Assembly (NCBI GenBank): GCA_024449915.1
Contig: JAMZAV010000627.1
Span: 434,001-498,000, forward strand
Reading direction: 5' to 3'
Length of the DNA stretch: 64,000 bases
Source: Sweltsa coloradensis
Lineage: Eukaryota; Arthropoda; Insecta; Plecoptera; Chloroperlidae
The position numbers and the translations under genes were made by a program. Shown here in pieces: positions 51,353 through 63,300 of the stretch (position 1 is its first letter; the number at the start of each line of letters is the position of its first letter). The notes beneath the pieces were generated by a model. The model was not told where the DNA came from and searched no databases. It saw only the letters and a program-made list of their open reading frames with translations.

Positions 51353-54300
51353 CTGCGACAAATTCAAATTTATTAGGAGTTAGTTCTAATTTGTGAAAAA
51401 TGCCTATCGGCTACTTAGATTGGAGAAGGGTTGACAGGTTGGGAAAGCAAAGAGAGCATAAATCCCAGCCTGAAGGGCTGGGGGCGACAAAACTTTTCAC
51501 CTGCTGATGACAACTGCAGCTAATTTAAAGTTGTTACCTTAATCCACGACGCGTTTCGTCCTTCTGGGACTCATCAGGCAGATGGTGGCCACTAAAAATC
51601 AGCTAACTACATGCAAACAAAACTCACAACACATAACCAAACCTGTGGTAGGGCCACGCAAGAGGCAAATTCTGCATGCATGTTGTCATCATCAGCAAGG
51701 TTACTTCAAACACCATTCATACTGAGCCACACCGTCAGCACAACCAGTAAGGGGGCTTCCCTCCCAACCAACTCCAACAGCCCCCTTACTGGTTGTGCTG
51801 ACGGTGTGGCTCAGTATGAATGGTGTTTGAAGTAACCTTGCTGATGATGACAATATGCATGCAGAATATGCCTCTTGCGTGGCCCTACCACAGGTTTGGT
51901 TATGTGTTGTGAGTTTTGTTTGCATGTAGTTAGCTGATTTTTAGTGGCCACCATCTGCCTGATGAGTCCCAGAAAGACGAAACGCGTCGTGGATTAAGGT
52001 AACAACTTTAAATTAGCTGCAGTTGTCATCAGCAGGTGAAAAGTTTTGTCGCCCCCAGCCCTTCAGGCTGGGATTTATGTTCTCTTTGCTTTCCCAACCT
52101 GTCAACCCTTCTCCAATCTTATTAGGAGTTAGTACATATTCATGCTGTACATTTCATATTACAGCAACACAATTTTGAATTTATAGTGTATGTGTCCTTC
52201 AGCTAATACAATACCACAGTATAACAACCACATACAGTATCAAAACTCGCAGTCACGGCTGGGCGAACCGCCGACACTAGCGCGATTGCGGACACATGAG
52301 TTAACCAGTAGTATTCAGGTAAGGTTAGCGTATTGATGTTGTTGACTCTTGTGCATACGTTACACACACGGCAGGAGTGACGTTGGGAGCTAAATACGTA
52401 GATGGCATATGTACAATATTTACATGTAATTACATACAAGCTAAGGAACAGCAGTACCATCTAGCGGACAAAGCAGGAAGCACAGTGGCGTGCTAGCAGT
52501 ATATCGTGCTTCAGCTAAACATTGGGTAGGACACGGTACACCTACTCCTTTCTAGCAAGTGGTGGGTGAATTAAAACTGATAATACCAAGGCCACGTTGG
52601 CCGACACGTACAACATTGTGTATCTGTTTTGTAAATATATTTGTTAACTAGGCTGTTTCATGAAGCTGACCATCTCATTTAAGGTAAGCTGTGGTCTCCT
52701 TTAGGGGTGTGCCGGTACCCGAAATTTCGGGTCGGATATTTTGTGTCTGATCCGATTACTCTACGACGAGTTGGAAAATTCGGGTCGGGTCGGGTATTTG
52801 CCGCTCAAGTTTGAATTTGTTGGTTGAGCCAGCATGAACAAGGTTTATGCTGAAGAAGTTCTTAAAACTCCGTTAGATCGCAGCACTGGCAACAAGTCGA
52901 AGCATCAAGTCGAAGGTCGAAGTTTCTAGCCAATGAACGCACGGAATCGTTTCGTAATATCGATTCATGTCATGTACCACTCCCCTTGGCACTTCCTGCG
53001 ACTTGTTGCGCGTGGTTTAGGCCTAAGTCACGATTCACGTTTTGGAAATGTTTTACAAGCACGCTGAGCACTACTACATTTACATAGGGCTATTGTACTT
53101 TGTTTAAATTGTTAAATTGATATACTTCGTGCTAGAATGGATTTAGAAGATGGCGAGAGTGACGTGGATGGAGATGTTGAAAGTGACGATTTACGTACGG
53201 GTACTCCTAACCCTACTATCAAGTCGGCGATATGGCTCCACTTCGTCAAATTCGCGAATTCCCAATCTAAGTGTAATTATTGCAATGCAATTTTTAAAAA
53301 AACCTTTACGGTAATAAGACGTGCCTCCAGCGTCATTTAAAGAAGCATCTGTCCCAGTTCAATAAATTCAAAGTAGCTAGAGGACGAGAAAAGGAAAAAT
53401 GATAGGGAGCTTCAAAGACAAGCAACCAGACCTACGACCGCGGGTTCCAAACCCAAAGGCAAACAGACGAAGCTAAACGAACTCTTCAAAAGTAAACAGC
53501 CCTTGCCCTCAACTCACCCTACGGCAAAAAGAATAACAAGGCAAGGATTTGATCTCTTGTTCTATAGGCCCTAGGCTAAGGCTAGGCCTAGGCTTTGTAA
53601 GCACATGACAGGTGAAGGCCAGAGTGTCTTTCACAGGTAGTTTCTTTGTCCCAGCTACCTGGCCATAGATGTTCATGTATTATTTCTAGTGTTGGCAATT
53701 TTCAGAAAATTTTGATTTGTTAAAAATTTCATGAAAAAAAAATCATTGTTATCATATAACTTGATGTTTGTTCTTAAAAATGGGTTTCAAATTTATCGTA
53801 AACTTACTGGTAATGAGCTTGGTAAAGCGACTGATACTCCTGTATTATCATTACCGGTAGGCCTACTAAAATACTTAAATTGTACCTAATTAAATATAGA
53901 AGGTATTGGAAGACATTTTGTTTGAATATAGGCTAACTTTATTTTTTTGGCAGGCAACAAATGCATTTTTTTGCTTTGAATGGCAAATAAGCTGATGAAA
54001 TTACAGAACATTTTATGAGCAACTAACAGTGCTAACAAGATGATACCATGGAATGACTGGCCTTGCATGTTAAAATGGGTATTCAGGCATAAAAACTAAA
54101 GAAATCACCATTTCAGAATATAAAAACAGAGGATTTAACTTTAAGTAACATTCTGTATTAGGCCTACAAGTCTATAGAATAAAAGTACTGTATTGATTTA
54201 GGCACAGAAAGATTAACATAGGCCTATATGTAAGTTTGTATAATTATGATGCGCGAGATTATTACAAAATAAATAGTTTCCTCTTCGATCCACTGATTTG

Positions 54301-57300
54301 ATCAAGTAGAGCTTCAATATCTTCAAAATTAACAGTGCTAATTTCTTTGTTTACTGGAAAAATGAAAGTCATGCACAGACTTCTTACCTTATTATCACAA
54401 TTTCACATGCTTTTCTTTGGTAGGCCCTATTCAATACTACCAGATAATGTAAGATAACCAACCTAAATCATATTATTAGCAATAAAAAAATATTTGAAAA
54501 TTTTCTGAAAAAGTCTATTGAAAAAATTTTTCAATTTGCCAACACTAATTATTTCCCATATATATTCATGTATAGATATGTGTTTTATGCAAAATCAATA
54601 CATTTGAATAAGTATCCGAACCCGAAAATTATCCGATATCCGCGGGAATTTCAATACCCGAACGGTCGAACCCGAGCCCGACCCGAAATAAAAAGTGCTG
54701 CCCGCACACCCCTAGTCTCCTTTCTTCTTTCCCCAGTCACACTCAACAATTGCCCTGAGTAACACAAAGCATATAATACCTACATTATTATATTCAGGGG
54801 ATTACATACTCCACCAAAGGTTAAAAAAAAGGTTTGAGCTGGTGTGCCTAGTAGTACTCGTACCTATACATATTATAGAGTACTGCACTGTATGTAATTT
54901 GACAAAAATGGCAACGCCTATGGTACTAACAATGGGCAATAGACGATTTTCAAAATCACCAGCGCCCTCTATATCGCGCGCGCAAAGCATTATGGGAGAA
55001 AGGGCCATATGCTCGGGTGTGTGGAGAACTGCGTTTCCAACAATGGCAGTACAGTCAGCCACAATCCCAACCATATGACATTTAGCATGTAAATGCCCTT
55101 TCTCCCATAATGCTTTGCAATGGAGCGTGCATGCACAGTTAATTCTGAAAATGGTCTATTGTACAATGTTAAACTATATAACACCCATAACTGCAAATAA
55201 ATACAAGTTACAACACAATCCATTCAATTGCTCATTCATTACTGTTCCTCAGGATAGTCTGCAAGACATTGTGGTCTAGTTATGGGTCTGTTCCTCAGGT
55301 TGGTCTGCAAGACACTGTGTTCTAGCTATGGCTCAAGGTTAAGCAAACAGATTATACGTTTGTTATAGTACAGAAGTACTTATGTATACACTATTTCGGC
55401 TGGACCTACCTCCTTTATATTCATTGATGGCCTCCGCCAAAGCATCGATGGATTCGATATCCAAGTTGTTTGTAGGCTCATCCTGAAACAGATCAACCAT
55501 GTTAGTGTGAGAATGGAAACGAGTGATTCCACTCGTCTGCCGTAGATAGGTGCATACTGCATAATAATGCTAGCGACAAGCAAGGAAAACAAAATTGAAC
55601 TGGCAATGCATGTTAAATTACCTAAATTACCGTAGTCTGCTTGCTATTGTTGTATCTTAATTTACCAACATGACTAAATGAGCATTCACTCTTGAACAAT
55701 GGGTGTGGCTGTGAAGGTAACATGGTAGGTAATAAAATAAATAAAGCAAACTTTTAATAAACTCAAGTGTACTTGATTATTACTTTGTCAAGAAATAATT
55801 TTGCTAAAAGTAAAAGATAATAAATATACAGTACCTACCACTACCGGTACATTTTGACGTGATTGTGTAAACTGACAAATCCAATGTTGCACTAACCATA
55901 TTATACTAGCTCCACAAAAGAATGCAGATGCTTTGTAATGGTGGGGGTAGTAGGAATGCACGATACAAGTAGTGTCGCCTTTGTACATTATGAAAGAGAC
56001 ATATATTTTACCAACGCAAGCAAAAACTATCAGTGCAAGATCACAAGAGTTCCGTGTGCTAGATCTAGGCTTAAAGTGAACTACAACAAATAGAGTTAAC
56101 AAAGAAAGTTGTTATGAGGGAAAACAATTTTGAGCTATTTTATTTTTTATTTTTATTTATTTAAAAAAATAAATCCATATTTAGAGTCTACCCACTCAGT
56201 CACACAACTGATTTTCAGTGGGGGACAGTAAACTAAAGTGACCAAGCCAATCCTGCAGGCCCCGACGCAATCGACGAGTGAACGATAACCAACCAAAGAT
56301 CGATATTTTTAATAGGATATAAAGCAATCAGTGGTATGGACAGTGCGAACACCCGCGGATCAATGCCAGAATCAACAAGGCCGATTCAGAACAACTTTAA
56401 ATTTATTATGTGCCTCGTTGCTAGGACGGCTCCAAAGTCACCATTTACAAATTCCTAAGACAAGAACTGATGGACTTAAGTCCAAATCAGAAGTTAAAAA
56501 ACTTCTGACTTTGGCGGGAATCAAACCCTGGACCTTCTGCATTGGAAGCAGATACGCTAACCACAAGACCAACGAGCCACACTAACTAACGTCACTAACT
56601 TAACTAACGTCTAGGCAGCCTATCCTATTCAGTTGTAAAAACTGGTCTAATTAATTACATAGATGCAGACACAACAATGAACTACAGATGAATAAATTTT
56701 AAAACAGTAATATTACAACAACAATGCATTAAAACACAACAATTTTGGTAACAAATAAAAAGGATATTAATATGAAATATTAAAAATAATAATTATATTA
56801 AAAAGTATATCTGGATTCGTTCGTTGGAACCACTTGTATATTATATATATGTATATGTATATTAATTAAACTGAACTTGGTTAAATCTCACCAGGATAAC
56901 GACGTCCGGTGCGTTGAGGCACAGCTCCGCCAGCGTGCCTGTGCGTGTGTGTGTGTGCGTGTGTGTAATCTCACCAGGATAACGACGTCCGGTGCGTTGA
57001 GGCACAGCTCCGCCAGCGTGCCTGTGCGTGTGTGGTGTGTGTAATCTCACCAGGATAACGACGTCCGGTGCGTTGAGGCACAGCTCCGCCAGCGTGCGTA
57101 TGTGTGTGTGCGTAATCTCACCAGGATAACGACGTCCGGTGCGTTGAGGCACAGCTCCGGCAGCGCCACCCTGGCCTTCTGTCCCCCCGACAAGTCCTTC
57201 ATCTTGATGGTGTGCGCGTGGCTGATGAGCCCGAACGTGCCCAGCTGCTTCCTCGCCTTCTCGTACGGGAGGTTGAATAGCCTGATGAGGTACTCGGCGG

Positions 57301-60300
57301 GAGATTCCTCCGCGGTCAGGTGCTCGCCGGAATGCTGGTCGAAGCGGCCGATACGAAGCCGGTAGTTCTTTTTCACGTCGCCCTCAGATGGCTGCAGGTC
57401 GCCGCACAGAAGCTTCAGGAACGTAGACTTTCCGACTCCGTTCGGGCCGACTATTGCGATACGAGAGGCCAGGTCGATACCGAAGTCGCACTTCTTGAAC
57501 AGCGGCTTGTGATTCGGATACGCGAATGTGACATCTAGACAGAAGACAATGCAGGTTTAAAGTTTTACTAAAATAAAATAGGCCTGCATAAAATATATTT
57601 TTTATGTTACTTTTGAGATCAACTTCCAGTAGCAAAACTCTGCGCTATGTACAGAGCATATGACGGGTGTAATACTCACTGTGCAACCCGAGGATGGGCG
57701 GCTGCAGCGGAGGAGGGTCGGGGAACGAGAACTTGACGACGTACTCCCGAGGTTTCTGTAGCAGCTCGGTGGGTCCCGTCTCCTCCTCCGTCTTCTGGAC
57801 CTTGGTTCGGTTCTTCTCTTGTTTCCTCGTCAGCGCCTCCTTCTGCTTCTTCTCCTGTAATACCAAACAAACAAAAGGGGATCGTTGACGTCCGATACTA
57901 AACTGTACCTACTACCTAGGTACCTTGATAAACATCACATGAATTACTATCAGTGTTGGGGTGAGAACTTTCAAAATAAATGAGTTTGCGAGAGCGAGTT
58001 CATTTTTTGTGAACTTTTTAATGAACTTACTCTTTTTTAAAAAGAGTGAACTTGAACTTTTATAAGTTCTTTGTTAGTACCGTAAAAACTTTTCGGTTAT
58101 AGTAAGTTCATTTAAAAATTCTCTTCGTGGGTTAAGCAGCCATTTAATGCTTTGAACCAACGCAAGATCAGCTGATTTTGACAAGGTTACGAGTTACAAC
58201 TAAATTACTTCGTAACAGACGCACAAGGTTAGAGAATCACATCTCTACAGGTTGAGGCCTACTAGATCCAGCATGACAGCATAGTCAGGGGAGAAGAAGT
58301 ACGATAGTACTTACCGCTGCTTTCTTCGACTGTCCGTGTGATTTCAGCTCCTTTATCTTCTTCTCCTGCTTCTCGTAATCCTTCACCATCTCCTTCTTCT
58401 TCTGCACGTACATCTTCTTGAACATGCTGTAGTTTCCCTTGTAGTAATACAGCTTCTGTTGGTCCAGATGAATGATCTCGTTGCAGACGTTGTCGAGGAA
58501 ACTCTGGTCGTGAGAGACTATCAGGAGGGTCTTCTTCCAGCCTTGTAGGTAGCTAGGGGAGGAGACCAGAGTATTAGTGGCGGACGTAGTTATGTAACGT
58601 TGCTGTGGGACAGTGTGTACCATTCAGAGTGGTGTAAAATGGCATGATGTAAAGTAAAGCATATATTTACATTTTATGTAGGACCTAGCCTTCAAATACT
58701 CGCATGTCTATATGATGTGCATATGTGAACACTGTAGAATGCTTACTTACATAAATAAAATAGAAGAATGAATTAAAGTACCGGTAGACTAGATTTCTTA
58801 TATTTGAACAAATGATGTCGGAAGTGTTTAATGGTTATAAATTGGGGAAAGGGGAGGGGTTTTTAAACTGTGATTAGTTAAAGCTGGTGGCTTGCACAGG
58901 CATACCTGAAATTTTGTATTGGGTTTAGGGGTGTGCAGGCAGCACTTTTTATTTCAGGTCGGGCTCGGGTTCGGGTATTGAAATACCCGTGGATATCGGA
59001 TAATTTTCGGGTTTGGATACTTATTCAAATGTTATTCAAAAGCCCTAGGCCCAAGTGCCAAATACCATCAAAATCATGTAGGCCTAGGCTTAGCCTTAGC
59101 CTAGGGCCTAGGCCTAGCCTTAGCCTAGGGCCTATAGAACAAGAGATCAAATCCTTAACTTGTTATTCTTTTTGCCGTAGGGTGAGTTGAGGGCAAGGGC
59201 TGTTTACTTTTGAACAGTTCGTTTAGCTTCGTCTGTTTGCCTTTGGGTTTGGAACCCGCGGTCGTTAGCACTACCTAGTTGCTTGTCTTTGAAGCTCCCA
59301 ATCATTTTTCCTTTTCTCGTCCTCTACTTTGAATTCATTGAACTGGGACGGATGCTTCTTTAAATGACGCTGGAGGCACGTCGTATTTCCGTAAAGGTTT
59401 TTTAAAATTGCATTGCAATAATTACACTTAGATTGGAAATTCGCCAATTTGACGAAGTGGAGCCATATCGCCGACTTGATAGTAGGGTTAGGAGTACCGG
59501 TACGTAAATCGTCACTTTCAACATCTACAATCTCCATCCACGTCACTCTCGCCGTCTTCTACATCCATTCTAGCACGAAGAATATCAATTTAATAATTTA
59601 AACAAAGTACAATAGCCCTACGTAAATGTAGTAGTGCTCAGCGTGCTTGTAAAACATTTCCAAAACGTGAATCGTGATTAGGCCTAAACCACGCGCAACA
59701 AGTCGCAGGAAGTGCCAAGGGAAACGATTCCGTGCGTTCATTGGTATTACGAAACGATTCCGTGCGTTCATTGGTTCATTGGCTAAAAACTTCGACCTTC
59801 GACTTGATGCTTCGACTTGTTGCCAGTGCTGCGATATAACGGAGTTTTACAAACTTCTTCAGCATCGACCTTGTTCACGCTGGCTCAACCAACAAATTCA
59901 AACTCGAGCGGCAAATACCCGACCCGACCCGAATTTTCCAACTCGTCGTCGAGAAATCGGATATGACACAAAATATCCGACCCGACCCGAAATTTCGGGT
60001 ACCCGCACACCCCTAATTGGGTTAGGTACAAGAGGGCCGACCAGAGTTAGCCTAACAAAAGGAACCAAATTTTTGGGTTACAAAATATTTGAAGGGATGG
60101 TGGAAATGCCGGTCCAGACAATTTTAAATTTATATCTAATATGCAAAATGCCAATCAATGAAAATCCAGAATGAATTGAGAGAAAATTATAATGGAAAAT
60201 TCTTCACTAAGCAAAATACATTAGGCTCATCCATTTAAACTTGCAATTGTGAGAATGTTTGTGTTCCTCCCGTCCCTGAGTCCCTGATACTCACTTGTCC

Positions 60301-63300
60301 AGCCAGATGACTGCGTTGAGGTCGAGATGGTTGGTGGGCTCGTCCAGCAACAGCAGCGTGGGCTCAACAAAGAGCGCCCGAGCCAGCGAGACCCTCATCC
60401 TCCAGCCGCCAGAGAAGTTCTTCGTCGCTCGGTTCTGCATCTCGCGGGAGAATCCAAGACCGGCGAGGATTCTCCTAGCTCGGGGCTCGGCAGAGTCGGC
60501 GCCTATCGCCTTCAGCTCCTCGTACACCTGCGAGGGCAGCAAGGGAGGTGTAAATATACTACAGATTAAACTATTAAATAAAATGAAGAATAATATCCGG
60601 GTGTTGTGCAGATCAGACACTAGATTGAAACAAGGGTTAATAATAATAGCAGGCTAGCAGCAACCTGTAACACGCAACAGGCACCTGAAATTAATTGTAG
60701 GACAAACATAAGGTTAAGTTATTAACAGATACAAAACCTTTTAGATCTCTAAATAGTAAATAGTAAATATTGTATTGGTAGTAGGGAGTAGGGACGCCCA
60801 ATGACAGAAAAATTGATTAGGCCCTAATCATAGACTGACATGGTAAAATTTTAAACGAACAATATCAAATCATGTAGGCCTAGGCCCTACAGATATATAT
60901 CAATATTTTCTGCTTGGTATTATAGCTAGCTACGTACAGTACAAGACCCTGCTGATTTTTTTTTTAAAATAATCTTTCAAAGTTTCAAATTCTTGCCAAG
61001 ATTTTTCAGCAGGGAGACAACTTCAAACCTAGAAATCTTGTCACCCACTGAGGAGACTTATTTATAGAATCGCGCGAGTTGGCTCGCGTGAGTTTATTAC
61101 CATCATTGTCACACGACAGACAATGAAGATAACAATAACGCCATCTATTGGTGTTCACTAGTCACGTGTTATGGTAGTGGGTTCTGATTGGCTCTCGCTA
61201 ACTCGACTCGCTAGGAAGTTGAACAAGCTGGACATTTCCGTCTGACAACGAGGCGGCGAGTTCCATGTAAACGAGTGCAGGCCTACTTCCATAGAGTTAC
61301 TCGTGCGATTTTCTCGATCGTCTGACAGGCGCTTTCAGCAGACTAACCTCATCTGCTTATTACAGACAGCCATTCAGAGTCCCACTGTTGCCCATTTGTG
61401 ACGTTGCTTTTATTGATTACTTAGTTCCACTAGGCGAGGCCTAAGCTTATCTTGTACCTAACTCATTTCAGGTTCAGGTTAGGTGTCGGGTCTACTATCT
61501 TCTTTGCCTCAACTCCAACTCTAATCAAATACCATCTTTGCAAGAGTAAAACAATTATAGATAAGGGCTAGACACAGGTTAATAATAGAGCGTGAATAAG
61601 GGCTAAGCCCATTTATATTTTCTACTTTCTTTCCTTCATAATTATTGTAGCCTCTGCCTACTTACGGCCTACCTAAGTTTATTAAATTGAAGAAAATTCG
61701 ACAAATAAAAAAAGCTCAATTTTTGCTAGGAAAAGTATTCAAAATCCCAACCTTGTCTCCCCCCCCTTACCTCGCTAAGTCTCTCCTGGTTCCCCATCCT
61801 CCCCTTCTCCTGTTCCGCCTCGAGCTTCTTACACTCGGCGAGCAGCGTAGTCCGCTTGACGTCCGCCTTGAGAACTTCCTCGACGGCCGGGGTGTCGTCG
61901 GCCACCACCTCTTGCTCGCAGCACAGCACGTCGATGTTGGGCGGGAAGTTGAACGCCCGGGACGCGATGTGGCGCAGCAGCGTTGTCTTGCCGTGCCTGC
62001 GGCAGAATGAGTGCTAGTTAGCCCCTGCAGCTTTCAGTATATACGGGGCTCGGAAATATCTAGACCAATGCCCAAGCTAACAACAATGTAGGTCACAATT
62101 TATTAGCTTTTAGGGGCAACAATATAAAACATTTTAACATAATTTTAACACATTATTTTAACATTCAACAGAGAATGATTAAAACATCTTGGGTCAATAT
62201 ATTTCTTATCATTTGTGGAGTTTGTAGTTCAACTTCTATAAAAAATAAACATTAATAGGCCTATACATGCGTAGGTAGACCCTACTCAATTGGACTGACA
62301 TCTTAAAAGTGCACAAGGCCATAGGGCCTATCTCAATAGCAACAGTACTTCTTCTGTCTTACCCATTTGGACCCACGAGGCCATATCTTCGACCACTGGC
62401 AATGAGCAGATTGGCATTCACAAAGAGATCGTTGCCCTTTGCAGAGATGCTAAAGTTTTCGACCTTAATGTCAACTGCATTCTCCATAGCAAGTAGTTGA
62501 CCGGCCGACTTTTGGGATTGCGATATTGTGAAGTTCTCGCCGAGTTCGCTGTGCCCTTGACCACCTTTCTTTGTGAGAGTTTCCATTTGTTTGTCGTATT
62601 CAACCTGAAAGAAGATACAAATTGCTGTAGGCGTAACGATTATTCAAAGAAAGTAAAGATGTGCACAATCTCGTGTTGCGTGTCACGCTAATTTCCTGAT
62701 GTGAAAAGTAAATGTAAACATAGGGCCTACACTAACAAGTCATCAACTAAACCTACCTGTTTCTTCAGTTTTTTCTTTTCTTTGTGAGTTAATTTCTTCG
62801 CGTTTGGATCGACAACTGCATCTCCACCAACACTTCCTTCATTGTCCTCGTCCTCGATATCATCATCAAAAATTGCTTCATCAACTTTTTCTTTTTCTTT
62901 AGCACCATCGGCCTTTAAAACTTTTCGTTTATCTTTATCTTTTTTCTTAGGCTTGATACTAGATTCTTTAGTTGGCTGAGGAGCTTCTTTAGGCTCATCT
63001 TTTTCTTTTTTCTCAGGCTTGATACTAGAATCTGTGCTAGAATCTTTAGTTGTCTCAGGAGCTTCTTTAGCCTCATCTTTTTCTTTTTTCTTAGGCTTGA
63101 TACTAGAATCTTTAGTTGGCTGAATAACTACTTCATCCTGCAAGTCCTCTAGAGCAATTTCATCGTCATCTTCTATCGAAACATTATCATCATCATCTTC
63201 AATTACAAACCTATTCTGAAGCTTCTTCTTATCTTTCTTAATTAGTTTAGAAGGCAGACGGTCACTTTCTTCGTCATCCGACTCTAAAGCCAACTTTTTC

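Larger units (their letters stand above)
51385..52118. mobile_element. Penelope-like palindromic element with inverted arms
   Basis: Arms of 338 nt (51418-51755 and 51781-52118) are inverted copies at about 98% or better, with a 25-nt spacer; 33 extra nucleotides (51385-51417) precede the left arm. TTATTAGGAGTTAGT is duplicated on both sides (51370-51384 and 52119-52133), a 15-bp target duplication. Each arm carries a hammerhead-ribozyme motif, which is known from the LTR-like repeats of Penelope-like retroelements. There is no reverse transcriptase between the arms. It lies in the last intron of ABCF1. Penelope-like is inference from the ribozyme type, the inverted repeats and the variable target length. 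Confidence 0.72.
52702..54714 (+). mobile_element. hAT element with BED finger, 8-bp TSD GTCTCCTT
   Basis: Ends TAGGGGTGTGCCGGTACCC and, inverted, GGCAGCACTTTTTA...GCACACCCCTA; GTCTCCTT is duplicated at 52694-52701 and 54715-54722. It carries the start of a transposase and a second hAT element nested inside (53687-54547). Without the nested part it is about 1.14 kb, close to its sister copy at 58926-60015. It lies in the last intron of ABCF1. Confidence 0.92.

Noticed and set aside
9671..56580. Six or seven tRNA-like units as functional tRNA genes
   Set aside because: A-box and B-box can be seen in several, but acceptor stems do not pair and some occur as families of similar copies, so they are tRNA-derived repeats.
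56862..57152. 96-codon minus-strand frame with three similar repeats
   Set aside because: It is the translated minisatellite of the ABCF1 exon end, in a mixture of frames, and not a separate protein.
57047..57376. Extension of the ABCF1 second domain past the 57122 donor
   Set aside because: The added residues read through intron repeat; the next true exon at 55410 supplies DEPTNNLD in the correct phase.
57955..58100. A hAT-type left end CAGTGTTGGGG in an ABCF1 intron
   Set aside because: No matching right end or target duplication was found within the intron.
60295..60657. Plus-strand frame of 120 codons, and others at 57320-57538, 57694-57888 and 61687-62010
   Set aside because: All are antisense shadows of ABCF1 exons.
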